Source: Struthio camelus (taxonomy: Eukaryota; Chordata; Aves; Struthioniformes; Struthionidae). Taken from it: a stretch of DNA of 64,000 nt. The stretch covers positions 5,876,356 through 5,940,355 of the forward strand of contig NC_090943.1 of assembly GCF_040807025.1 (NCBI RefSeq), written 5' to 3'. The notes below the pieces were generated by a model. The model was not told the DNA's origin and did not search any database. It saw only the letters and a program-made list of their open reading frames with translations. How positions within the stretch are numbered: position 1 is the stretch's first letter; each line of letters starts with the position of its first letter. The position numbers and the translations under genes were made by a program. This document shows positions 38,334-49,741 of the stretch, piece after piece.

Positions 38334-38340
38334 AGATAAG
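38334..38340 (+). promoter_or_regulatory. GATA motif AGATAAG
   Basis: AGATAAG is a perfect WGATAR site inside otherwise GC-rich sequence. Such a 6-7 bp match can occur by chance, so function is unproven. Confidence 0.2.
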
Positions 38341-38698
38341 CGCGGCGGCGGCTGGGCCGGGGGGGGGTGGGGGGCGCGGGCGGGTCTGGTCGGTGCCTGT
38401 CGCCGCCGGGGGAGGGGGGGGGGGTATGTAGGGAGCGGGGCCGCGCCGGGGGGGGACGCGCTCGGGGGAGGCCCCGCGGGGCGGCCCTAGGTGGATGCCG
38501 GGGGGGGCGTGAAGCGGGAGGAGAGGCGCGGAGCGGCGCGGCGCGCCGGGGGGGGGCGCTTCCCCCGCCCGTGGAGCGGCAGACGGCTCCTTCGGGGTGT
38601 TTTTTCGGGCGGAGGGGGCAGCGCTACCGAGAGTTTCCCGGAGGAAGGCGGCGGCGGGGGGGGGGTGCGTTGTTTTGGGGGCCGGTCTCGCCTTTCCT

Positions 38699-38725
38699 CC
38701 CCCCCCCCCTTTCCCCCCCCCCCCC
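38699..38725 (+). repeat. Paired C runs in CpG island
   Basis: C runs at 38699-38709 and 38713-38725 are separated by TTT. The opposite strand has paired G runs suited to quadruplex formation. The exact lengths should be treated as approximate. Confidence 0.8.
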
Positions 38726-38821
38726 GCCTCCGCGGAGAATCGGCGCCTGGAGGCGGCGGCGCTACCGGAGGGGCCCCGGTGGCCCCCCACCACCACCCCG
38801 CTTGTGGCTTCGTTCCTGCAG

Positions 38822-38952
38822 GAGGTGTTTTTTTTTTTTTTTTATGCAAATCTGCGTATTGATTTTTTTTTAAAACAAACAAACAAACAAATCCACGCAC
38901 ACGAGCCTGCCTCTGGGAGGGAAATAGCCAGGTGAAATCTCACTCTGTTTCC
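38822..38952 (+). other. CTDSPL: CTDSPL 5' UTR, proximal part
   Basis: This is the stretch between the end of the GC-rich island and the start codon. It contains T runs at 38828-38843 and 38863-38871, an AAAC repeat at 38872-38892 and an in-frame stop at 38860-38862. A splice-acceptor-like TTCCTGCAG ends at 38821, so the 5' UTR may begin here after a leader intron or may continue upstream into the island. Both are possible from sequence alone. Confidence 0.5.
38844..38851 (+). promoter_or_regulatory. Octamer motif ATGCAAAT
   Basis: A perfect octamer (POU-factor site) directly follows a 16-base T run, about 100 bases upstream of the CTDSPL start codon. Perfect octamers in proximal promoters or first exons can be active, but this one may lie inside the 5' UTR. 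Confidence 0.35.
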
Positions 38953-39028
38953 ATGGACAACCCGTCCATTATCACCCAGGTGACTAACCCCAAAGAGGAG
39001 GAGATCCTGTCCTGCACTCAGGATAAAG
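38953..39028 (+). CDS. CTDSPL: CTDSPL coding exon 1 (N-terminus of small CTD phosphatase 3)
   Basis: Seen: an ATG at 38953 opens 25 codons plus one base, beginning [14 protein letters not shown], and runs into the splice donor AAAG|GTGAGC, so the exon ends in phase 1 at 39028. An in-frame TGA at 38860-38862 lies upstream with no ATG between, which fixes this start; +4 is G although -3 is T. Known: mammalian CTDSPL starts with a very similar stretch containing [10 protein letters not shown], whereas CTDSP1 and CTDSP2 differ after IITQ, so the paralogue choice is fairly firm. The protein is a nuclear HAD-family phosphatase that removes Ser5 phosphates from the RNA polymerase II tail, helps REST silence neuronal genes and acts on RB1. 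The catalytic DxDxT domain is encoded by later exons outside this window. The second half of the exon ([11 protein letters not shown]) differs from the mammalian residues I recall, so that part is variable. Partial gene: exon 1 only. Confidence 0.9.
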
Positions 39029-39034
39029 GTGAGC
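39029..39034 (+). other. CTDSPL: 5' splice site of CTDSPL exon 1
   Basis: AAAG|GTGAGC has near-consensus exon and intron bases. It leaves one base (G) of a split codon, the same arrangement as I recall for mammalian CTDSPL, where the next residue after the glutamate-lysine is encoded across the junction. Confidence 0.85.
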
Positions 39035-42000
39035 TGCCTTCGCCGGTGATTCTCTAGAAATCTACTTAAAAACGCACGGAGTTAACAACTTGCCGCCTTT
39101 GGCTACCGTATCCTCCTTTTGCTAGAGAGGAGTAGAGCAGGGCTTATTTTTCGTGGGATGCAAATGTTTGCCTGCAGACCTCTGAAACTGCTTGCTGGAT
39201 GCAACTAGGAACTTGTTACGGTGTTTAAATATGAAGTTTAACCGACACTAACTTAAATAAAATATGACGTTTCTGAGGAGTGCTGATGTAACTTCTCTAA
39301 GGTTGTCGCTTGGCCGTTGGTAGGGTGCTCCGGAGGGAAGATAGCTGGGTTGGATTCGTTAGAAGGTTTTGAAATCTTGGCTTTGAAGAATTCTTTTGCT
39401 TCCCTGCCCTTTGGAAAAAGGGATTCCTGATTTCTCTCCTTGTCCTCGTCTCTGTTTTCCCCTGCCTCATATTTAAGAATTGGTCTGCATGGCTTTTAGT
39501 TTTTGTTGAAGGATTGAGCCTCTGAAAGAAACGTGGGCTGCTGCTTTTAGAAGTAGGAAGTGGAAACTCCTCTGCAGAAAAATAGTTGTTGCTTGTGCAT
39601 AACATCGCGTTTCGGTTGTATTTTGCTTACTCCAAAATAAGATGAGTTAAGGCTGGCCAGAGGAGCTGCTGCTTCTGGAAAGTCTAACCACTGACAATTG
39701 CCCTTAACCTCATTTCCTTTTGGAAGGTTAGAGGGTCTTGGACCGTAGGTGGTTGTGTCCTCATGGATAGCGATGAGCAGTGCTGGATGAGTGAAGGGTA
39801 CTGCGTAAGTGACAGGGTTCAAAAATCTGTGACTAATCACAAACAATTTCCAAGAACTTGAAGTTATTTGTGTATTGAGTTGTCTGCTTTGTTATGGGCA
39901 GTGCTGGTTTAAAAAAAGAGAAAAGAGCAAAAATTGCTTGTGTGTGAAAACAGGGTATATGGTGATATTGTCCGGTAGAGATGGCAGTAGACCTCCAAAT
40001 GGTCTTCTAAAAACGATAGACTGGTATCTCTCCCCCTAAATTCCAGTGCTTTTAATATCCAGAAAATAACTTCCATTTTTGTGTAGCCCATCTTGTAAAT
40101 ACTGAAGGAAGGCTGCATAGTTAGAGAAGTTGCTCCCTCTTTCATTTGAAAGTGACAGTTATAATCAAAGTCTGCACGTAAAATGACTGTCTTCTGATCC
40201 AGTGAATGCTAACTGCAAAAGAACTGTGGAGATGGATTTTAAAAAAAATTGTGCCGGTAAGGGATGGGGAGTTATTTCAACTAAAGATTGTTTTTCTCAT
40301 TTGGTGTAGGAGTGCTCACACAAATCTTCTGTTGTATCACATAGCGCTACGCTGTGAGGCCTTGTTCATCTTGAGAGATTTCTGATATTTTTCTCTGTTT
40401 TGGCAACATCAAACATGGGGTAGGCTACACTGAATAAAGGTACCGATGCTGTGCACATGATGTTCTGTAAGACCTGTTTTGGAGTAGACTTTCATGCTAC
40501 AGCGCTCAGATGTTGCTAGGGTCTTAAAGGCCTATATTGTGAAGTGCTTCATTGATACTGTTAGTAGTTAGTTGAAATTTTAGTGGTTTTTAAAAGAAAA
40601 AGCTAATTGACACAAATAGAGGAAAATCTGACAGTTTGAAATAAAGAGTAAGCATCCACATCAAACAAGTGTCTCCAAATCCTCGGTACAGTGAGCTACA
40701 CTGTGTAGGAGAAAAAAAAGCATATAACTTGCATAACTATGCAGTAACTTGCATAATATGCATTGTATTCTTGCTATTGGTTTGTCTGTGTTAGGGAGAA
40801 AATCACGATGATCTTAATTGCATAGTAGGGGCTTTTTAAACTGCATGTAAGCAAGAGTGGGCTGAGGAAGGGTGGAAGAAGGGGAGTCAGAGTTTAAAAA
40901 ACAAGGAAAAACCTAGCATGATCTTAATATAGAAGGTAGACTAATTTTTTGTGTGTGAGGCCTTTTTTTTTTTAATTAAAGTACATATTTTAGATTTGAC
41001 TTTCTTATTTCATAACATGATAATACATGCTCTGTATTGAGACTCTCTCAAATCATTCCAGAGGAACTTTCACAGAAGGAGAATTGTAAATCTCTTGCTT
41101 CCTGGGCTCTGGAATGAGGACACTGACTGTTCGTACCCCTTCTGCTATAGGTTTCCCTCTGCTCAAGATACTGAGCTTGTGGAAAATGCATTTTGTACCT
41201 ACCTTAGTTTTGTGACTGCCTACCACGTCACTCACTTTTCTCTTATATTTCCTAAGAGTTCTAGCAAAGCTTTTGGATACGATGTGCTATAAGCGAGCCC
41301 AAAGCTGAGATGGTGAATATAGTGATGGAAGGGATTTTAAGGTTCTTAATGGAAGACTATGATGTTTAAAGTGGGCGTTTGTCACTTATTTAGATTAAAC
41401 TGAATGCATTCATACAAAATGGCTAACAACTATATTGGGGCAAATTAACGAGTGGTTTAACCTAGTACAAGTATTATTTGGATTTATGTTCTGTAATTTT
41501 GTAACATAATAAATTACAACAGCACTGTGCTATGTGAGCAAAGGCTGTGCAGTTTAATGAAAACCTGCTTTTTTCCCTATGAGTTTAGGATTTGGCCACA
41601 AAAACATATTCTAAAATACCAAATATCATGCAGTGGCATCAGGACTCAGGGTTTTCTTAAGATCTTGGCGGGCTCCTGATGGTGTTTCTTGTGTAAGTTC
41701 AACTTTTTCTTGCTTTTAAGCTAAAGAAAAGCAGCTTTACAGTAGCTGAGCAAGTGCAAAATACTGCATGCATGTCACTTTTTTTTTTAAGATTTTTTTT
41801 TTTTTTGAAGCTTTTAATCAACCATGAGTTGAGCATTTACTTTTTTTTTTTTTTGGGGGGGGGAGATGTTTGTGTTGTGAAGGAACTTAACATACAGTCC
41901 ATGCTTTTACCCAATTACTATGTAAGGATGCATATCTGTCAAGATATAAGGCCTGTTTTCTCATAGTCATGGGGCAGTTACGTTTTCAGGTAAAGATTGT

Positions 42001-42830
42001 GCTTTACAAATAAAAATATTGTCCAAATATTTTCTTGCTAATCCAGATGTGTTAAAAGTGAGCTACTGAGATAAATGAAGCTGTGACAACTTATTAAGGG
42101 GCAAGCTACTAATACTAAGATGGAATTGTGAATGAATTTATTTCTAACAAATACTTTAAAATTTCAAAGGTGAGAGGAAAAGAAAAAACAGATCTTACTG
42201 TATGAACCGTTCCCTGATATGTTGCCACATGGTGGTGCACTGTATTTAGTTGTCTGTCAAAATGAAGGTTGAGCATGGAAAGTTGTTACAGTCGTATTTT
42301 ATTATTATTGCTATGTTTGCTCTGAAATGTGTGCGGTGCTTATGCTCCTCGATGATTCTGCTCCCTACCTATGTTGTTAAGTTAGTGCTGGGAAATAGAA
42401 ACTTACTCATACTATACTAGTTGGAAACAATGTATAGCTAATAAAAATCTTTTAATCAGTAAGTTAATAAAGATTTTAATTCTCTGTTAGTTTTTAAGTA
42501 AGGAAAATAGCAGTTCTTCACAGAAATATGTCATGGTCGTTTGGCACTTTTGGAAATTTGAAGCATTAACAAGATTTGTAACTTGAAATTAAAATGGAGA
42601 CGTAAGTATGTGAAAAAGAATTTTTTTTATACCAGTGATAAATGTGAGCAATTAAAAAAAAAAGTGGAAATTTGAATCTCAGCATAATCATTTTTACAGA
42701 TAAAATCAACTGTTTGTTTTATAATGAAATTACTTATTAATCAGTTGAACAGTGACCTTTAACGTACCAGTTAGATCTCTTGAAAACAGAATAACAATGA
42801 TAGGTCTCTGCACAGAGTATAATGTAGACA

Positions 42831-42868
42831 GTGTAGTAGATGGGTAGTAGTGTAGTAGACGGGTAATA
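42831..42868 (+). repeat. Tandem duplication, 19-base unit x2
   Basis: GTGTAGTAGATGGGTAGTA at 42831-42849 is followed directly by the same unit with two substitutions at 42850-42868. This looks like a recent local duplication. Confidence 0.75.
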
Positions 42869-44139
42869 GGCAAGCAGTCCAAATAAGTATGTTTTCTTTT
42901 TTTTTTTTTTTTAACCTACATGCTTTATTTTGATCATCGTCACTGATATAAGCTCTGGGCTGTTTGCAGGTTCATAACTAAGTTGTAGGGTAATAATATT
43001 CCAGTCCTTTCGGAGTTAACAAATGCTCAAGATTGTGGTGCTTAGTCTTCGCTCTTCAGATACATCTTTCCAAACTTTCTGTAAAATTTGAATGTCAGCT
43101 GAGCACCTCTCTTCATTTACTTGAAATAAGTGCATATTTGTTGTCTCTATGAAAACGTGTTTTCTTGTGCAGTAAAGCATTTGAAAAAAAAGGGATAATG
43201 GTTTAGATTCCATTTTTTTCAATATTTTTAATAAATAGTGTAATCCTTCAAGGGTGTTTTCACAAAAACGCAGGCTTTTTTGCCTTCCCTTCTTGGAAAC
43301 AAAATTGAAAAACACAACAATACAAACAGTGTTTATGATCATTTGAAATAGGAAGTGCTTAGGATCTTAAATTGAAAGCATATCTCTAGAATGCAACCAA
43401 AGTAAGTGTCTTTAATGCTATCTTCAAGAAAACACGTTTTGAGAATACACAAAAAATATTTAGAGTAATCCTTTATTTGTCATTAATTCATCAGGATTTT
43501 AACCACTTGAACATTTGAAGGTGCATTAATGCTCTTGAGACATCGTCTCAACACATTTTTATAATACTAGCTACAATAGTTGCACTTTAAAAGTAACATT
43601 GAAAAATGAATGTGGAAGCCACTCCAGGATTACATTGGAATGTGAATTCCATGCAGAGGGTGAAGTTTTAAATCATTAACTAATGACATAGTTGTTACAT
43701 GAAACCAGAGTAACCGTAGGGTTGGTTTTATATTCCAGGGTGACTGTAGCAACCTGTAGTAACCTAAGATTTGATTTAAGGTAGCAGTTAACAAGCTAAA
43801 GCGTACTGGCAGTGAAGTGAATGGTAATTTGCGTGAATTTCTAATATTCTGTCAGTAAGCTACAGCATTATCATTTCTTTCTGACTGCACATGTTATCTT
43901 GATTTCATATTTGTTTTAATGCAGTGATTTAACCTAATGTTCAGAAGTTTAATACACCTTTAAAAAATAACAAAGTTGACCTGTATGTTGTCAGTTGAGT
44001 ATTCAGAAATGTGAATGGCAACACCCTTTTCAGAGATAATCAGTACAGTGTAGGATGATCGATGCTATGCTTCATCCTTCAATATTTAACCTGAACGTTG
44101 CAAATAAGCTCCCAGGTAACTTGTGTACGTTTGGTTCTT

Positions 44140-44159
44140 AAAAAAAAAAAAAAAAAAAA
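44140..44159 (+). repeat. A homopolymer (20)
   Basis: Twenty A residues in CTDSPL intron 1, followed by GAAGAAG. Confidence 0.9.
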
Positions 44160-44662
44160 GAAGAAGTGCTGAGAAAGTGAAAGTTAATAGAAATGAAACT
44201 CACTTGTTTTGTTCCATGTTGTTGAAAGAAATTATACATATTGCATCTTATGGTAGACAGTTTCAACTATGGGAAGCTTATTTTTCCATCATGTAACTCT
44301 TAATTTATGAATGTTACTGTCTTGTAGAAGTCATTTTTCAAATATGAAAATGGTTGCAAATTAATACAAGCCCACGCATTTTGTATATGTCATGTCTTAA
44401 ATATTCACTCTGTAAGCAAGTATATCTTTAATTTCTCATTGGCAGAGTTGTTGGCCACGACCGCCATGGTTGATGCTTTCCCTAAAAAGCAGTATTGCAA
44501 TTGTCATTGAAAGTTCAGTTTCAGGCAGTCCTAGATATGTAAATGTTAACTCTGGGACTGAATTTGTCCATTACTCATCTCTACCTTACGGAGAATTTGT
44601 TTGAGATAATTCCCATGGAATACTTTGCATTATATTTCAAGTGTTTTTGTCCACAGGATTTA

Positions 44663-44664
<2 letters not shown>

Positions 44665-44690
<26 letters not shown>
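44665..44690 (+). repeat. T homopolymer (26)
   Basis: Twenty-six T residues preceded by AGC and followed by AAAA. Its twin of equal length lies about 650 bases downstream. Confidence 0.9.
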
Positions 44691-44695
<5 letters not shown>

Positions 44696-45308
44696 AGGAA
44701 AAGCAAAGATAGATGGAAGTATAGCACTTCCTAGGGTCTAACTCTCTAAATTCTTCCTTAAATTTTACCCACTGTGTATCAATAGTGGAAGATGTGGCTA
44801 GATCCATCCTCTTCCTCCTCCTCCCTACCCTGAGGATGTACATTGCTGGGAGAGAAGCTAGGAATGTGGTTAAGGGATATATGGAGAACTGCTAATAAAA
44901 CTACTAAGTGAGCCTATTTAGATGTTTAAAGACTAAGTCTAAATTATTAGTGAAGATTGATTACTGTTAGGTTCCTCTTAGGAAAGGACACCTGGCTGAA
45001 AAATCTCATGGAAATACTCAGTATCATCTCTTAAGTCTTCATGTGGCTACTCTTTTGAATGACACTGAAACAAGATTTTTTCGGCGCTGGTCTTCCTGGC
45101 TGGGGCGTTCAGATAGAATGACATGGTAGTGCAGGGAAATGCTGTGCAACTATGATTTTAAGTCTTGCTGAGCTTCCAAAGCTTCTTGTAAGGGACTGGG
45201 GAGAGGTACAGAAGAAAGATGTCTTTTGTACTGCAATGTAGTCAGAGACATTTTTAAGAGTTCAGTGTTAGGAATATTCTATAAATTCTATTTTTACTGG
45301 AGATTGAT

Positions 45309-45314
<6 letters not shown>

Positions 45315-45340
<26 letters not shown>
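45315..45340 (+). repeat. T homopolymer (26)
   Basis: Twenty-six T residues, again preceded by AGC and followed by AAA. Beyond those few bases the flanks do not match those of the 44665 run. Confidence 0.9.
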
Positions 45341-45345
<5 letters not shown>

Positions 45346-45680
45346 TGGAGAAGTCAGGGCCTAAAGTTGACAAAGTTGTGACAAATAAGGAAAGCATAAG
45401 TAGTGCCTAAGTAGATTAGAGTAAAATTCTGTTCTAAGTGGCCTCCTGTGATATAATTTGGCCTTTTTATTTTTCTAAAATGCTTACTATAAGACAAAAA
45501 GAATTTGTAAACCCGAGTTACATATAGTCCGAGCCTTTCAGGACCAGTTCTTTGTGATGTGAATATTAGTGGTAAAAAATGCTAGCTTTGGACAAATGGT
45601 TAGAAAATGTTCTGTTCGTGGTATGGGTTCTCCAGAAAGCTTGTAGGCTTTTTAAGCTGTTTTTATCACAGCTGTCACTT

Positions 45681-45698
45681 AAAAAAAAAAAAAAAAAA
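45681..45698 (+). repeat. A homopolymer (18)
   Basis: Eighteen A residues in intron 1. Confidence 0.9.
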
Positions 45699-47388
45699 TT
45701 ACTTCTCTTCTGAACATTGATTAGTGTAATTAAAGCTTGAAGAGGCAAGAGATAACGTGGGCTCTATTTTGTACAGAAGAGGAACTGCAAATGAAGGCTG
45801 CCTGATCTATCAAAACCTATGTATGTTACCTTTTAAAAAGTTTGTAAAAATTCACGACAGTGTTCTGTAGGAAACAAGTACCTGATGAATCTCAGCTTGA
45901 AGTTCCAGTATGTGTGTTGGTGATTTTGTTAAAATAATGTCCTCTCTCATGAGTAATTGGTCAGTCAGTTCTGTCACTTTGCCACCATTCCCCTGGCCCT
46001 GCTGCTGTTGTAGGGCCTCCTTGTTTTCTGGGTAGAAAGTGGTCTATTGATTTTTATTCATCCCATGCTCTCCCTCACCTGCTAAGGTCTCTCATTTCCT
46101 GAGTTGTAATTCAGGATTCCCAGCAGAATTAGGAGAAAAATGATTCTTGTTGTTTCCTTGTCTACTGTAATCGGCAGTAAAATTTTAACCTTCCTTGTTT
46201 ATTTCAGGACGGAGCTTTGCAAATCCATCATCTCCCTCTGGTGTAGCACTCCTCCCCTGGCCTCTGGGAGTAAGAGGGAGAAAAAGGGAGACGTGTCCAG
46301 AGTTTGGGAATGAACTCTTAGCCTAACAGAACATTTTGGAGTAGATGGACTTTAGTTTAAATCTTCATAGCCATTAGAAAGGAGTTCTACTGCCACAACA
46401 GATGCTATTATAATGAGCGTGTGTAGAAGAATCTAGGCATGTTTCTCTGCAGGAATACTTGAGGAACTCTTGTAAATGTATGAATTTTACATGTAATTGT
46501 TCCAAGAATGCATTTAAGAATTTGCATGCAGTGCTTCTGTACTTCTTTCCACAAACCTGCTTTGCATATATATGCCAGAATATTTACATATTTGCTTTGG
46601 ATACACATGCATGCACATACATGTGGTATTTGGGATCTTTGTAGCTATCAGAATGCTCTGGTAGAGTTAAAATGGTGGATACAGGCTTTGAAGTCCTTTT
46701 GCAGTTTAAAATTTGCTTGAATTATAAACTTGGTACATCTGGCGATTTTTGCTAGTGGTAGTTCAGATAAAAGTACTTTGCAAAGGAGTGATCAATACTG
46801 ACACATTCCTAGAAAATATTTAATCGTTTATGCTTTCCTCAGCCAAGCACTTTGAAAGATTTAGTATTTACCACCTGGAGAAGAAAGGATATTTTAAGAT
46901 TATAAAGAATCTCTAAAAGCTGTCACAAAATGGCTAGAAATTTTAAAGAAGGAGGCTTACGAGACTTCTAGTAAATAACAGCAAAACAAAAATTGATATA
47001 TAAATTAACAATTCTATTAATAGAATGCATTTCAGAAGAAGCAGTTTAAACAAGTATTTGGTAGAGACTTTTCAAATGAACCCTTAGGCTTCTATATTTT
47101 TTTCTTACTCTCTCTCTTGATGTATGTTATTGTCTTGCATTTCTCTCCTCTGATCTTAGGTCTCTGGACTCCTAACAGCTGTTTCTTTTTCCTCTGATGA
47201 TGCTCAGAGGTGTTAGGTACTAGTGGCTGTTTATGTCCTGGGATGATTCTGGTGTGAGAAAGTATGGGAGATGCTTGGAGACTGAGGCGGTATGGTGATG
47301 AGGAACCCTGAATCATAGTGGATGGATAGATGGCCCCTAGTCACTTGGCCAAAATGGCATAGGAGCTATCCGATAAGGAGAGATTTTC

Positions 47389-47419
47389 TTTTTTTTTTCT
47401 TTCTTTTTTTTTTTTTTTT
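47389..47419 (+). repeat. T-rich tract
   Basis: T runs interrupted by single C residues (TTTTCTTTCTTT pattern), ending in an uninterrupted T run of about 14. Confidence 0.85.
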
Positions 47420-49703
47420 ACTCTCCCTAATCTAATAAAATAATGATCGAGGTCTTGTTTCTGAGGCAAGATCACCATTGCAATACAGTAGGAATGCTTT
47501 GGTTCTTAAGAAAGCTGAGAAATTTTTGCATTCTGTTTCCTTTGTGGCAATTGTCAAAAACCTTGAGTGGATATTCTGTTGTACTGAAAGGGAGGAGATG
47601 CGTGAAAAGTAACGATTAAAATAGAATAAGCGTGCCAGAGCTTTTCCCATGATATAGTATGACCTTTGGGATTAAAGGCAGAATATCTACTTTAGCTAAA
47701 AGGAAGTGTTTGCTTATGCACCACAGATAAGCATATACATATAAACTTTGAGAGGATATTGTTGCCAGAATAGTTTACCTGGGAACTCCTGAACAGGGTT
47801 AACTGACTTCAATTTGCGTTTATACTAATAAAAATAAAATTATGACGGTACTGATTGTCTTTCAGTGTATGAATTGGATGTCAACTCTCAGTAGGGAGAG
47901 AAGAGGGGAAAATCCTTTTGTGTAGTTACCACATGAGTATGACTAGTATCTGGAATTACATTTATTGTAAACTCTGACCAAAAGCTATCCTTTGATGGAT
48001 ATAAGCATGTATAAACATAGTGGAGAGAATCATCTTCTATCCCATAAGTTAGTTGTTGGCCAACTGCCAAGTCTTATGACTTAGGATATGAAACTGTTTT
48101 TGTTGAGAATCAGTTAGTTGAAAGTGACTTAAATTTTGGGGCTGGAAGGGAGGTTTATGTTGGTTGGGGAATTAAAAAAGAAAAGGAAAAAAGTACTGAA
48201 TGCAATCTCTAGTGCAATTCATTTGCTAATTACACATTGACATAAATTGAAAAGTCCCAGAAGGAGGAGGGGGTTACAGCATAACTATAAAACGATTTGC
48301 ATCTGTGTAGAGGTCTGTAAAGTGCTTATCCACAAAGGAACAAGATTTTAAGTGGGTTTGTTTAATCGGGTTTATCATGAGTACGTAGTTGTGGGACTCC
48401 TTTTTCTCACATTTTAGAATCCCTTGTCTTTCTGGAAGATTCCCTCTTGCTTTGAGATTAAAGATGTCTAGGAAGCAAGTATGGATAAATTTAATGAAGA
48501 ACGAAAGTGAAACCTAAAGAAAGCAAGAAATCGTCTTTCCTAATTTTAGAGTGAAATTACTACTTAAATGTTTTTGGCTCTAAATTATGATGATAAAAGT
48601 GACAATTTCATGCAAACTGTTCCCAGAAATTCAAATGCCTTTTCTTTCTGCCCCTTAGAAATTTGAAACACTTCAACAAATTCTCGCTCTCTGTATTGAA
48701 AAGGATGATAACAACTTAATCACACTGCCTGTCCAACTTTAACTAGTTCTAGTACAAATAGCATCCGCTTTTAGTATTATGACAGGCTTATAGGGAGGGA
48801 AAAAAAGCAGACGTGTTAGTGCCCAACATGTTACTCTGCAATTGCTTCCACCTTTTCTTTTGCAAACACGCTATGACTGGAACAAGAATAAAAATTTGAA
48901 CAAAACGGGAAATTAAACTTGGCAGTTTTAAAACTGTAATCCATTCAGGCCTCATTATTGTATTTACATACTGTACTACTGCTGCTGCATTTCATTATAA
49001 ACTATTCTTTTAAGATCAGTCTGATCAAGGCAAGCGTGCTCAGAGCATATCGTTTTTAAAAATGGCACTACCTCTGCCATTTGGTAATCATGGATTATGT
49101 TTCATACCTTTAAAGCAAACAGCTGTTTAGTTTAGTTGTAATAATGAAATACTGTTTGTATCTCATATTATAAAGCTGTAGTATTACCAAAAGGAGAAAA
49201 ATGAGCTGATTCAGGAAAAAAAACTGTCCCATATGCAAGAAGTAGAGCTTTCGTGGCTTTCTAAGGACCAAATACCCCTCGATTCGTAAAGGACAATTTC
49301 CATTAGATACAAGCGGTGCTCAGTAACTGTAATGCTGCATTTCAAGAAAAGATGAGATCAAAAGGAGGCTTTGCTTTATAGTTTCTGTTCAAAGTATCCT
49401 TTCAGGAAATGTCCTAAATAGAAAGAATGAAACTATGCCACTTCATTTTGCAATGTGTACTGTGCTAGAATAAGCCCCGAAGTGCCAAACTTAACATTGA
49501 CGTTGCCTTATTGTGGTTCTGTTCAAATACAGTTTCCACAGTGGCTTTGGATTCTTGTGCAGGATGGTTCTGATTCCCCTCCCACTACCCAAAAGCAATT
49601 TTTCACCAAACTCTGTTCAGATAACACTTGCAGTTTCCTAAATTGTATATCTAAAAATATTTTTGGGAAGCTTTGTGACATAAAACATAATCCCTTTCTG
49701 TTC

Positions 49704-49706
<3 letters not shown>

Positions 49707-49737
<31 letters not shown>
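49707..49737 (+). repeat. A homopolymer (31)
   Basis: Thirty-one A residues, the longest homopolymer in the window. No SINE or LINE body is recognisable upstream. Confidence 0.9.

Positions 49738-49741
<4 letters not shown>

Larger units (their letters stand above)
37530..38820 (+). promoter_or_regulatory. CTDSPL: CpG island promoter of CTDSPL
   Basis: From about 37530 to 38820 the sequence changes abruptly from AT-rich flank to very CpG-dense DNA. There are at least five GC boxes (GCCCCGCCC core) at 37721, 37743, 37763, 37888 and 37928, CGG and GGA repeats, and several long G or C runs. It sits immediately upstream of the CTDSPL start codon in the same direction, the usual arrangement for a widely expressed vertebrate gene. 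TATA-like words occur at 37541-37547 (TATAAAC) and 37784-37791 (TACATAAG), but CpG-island promoters often start at several points without a TATA box. I cannot place the transcription start; the edges are by eye. Confidence 0.88.

Noticed and set aside
37831-38339. Plus-strand frames of 117-167 codons in the CpG island
   Set aside because: They have the same GC-rich low complexity and are incompatible with the CTDSPL 5' leader; no conserved residues.
37783-38796. A 337-codon open frame on the minus strand through the CpG island
   Set aside because: It consists of proline, arginine, glycine and alanine runs from GC-rich triplets. Several other frames are also open here, so this is a compositional artefact. 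No domain is visible.
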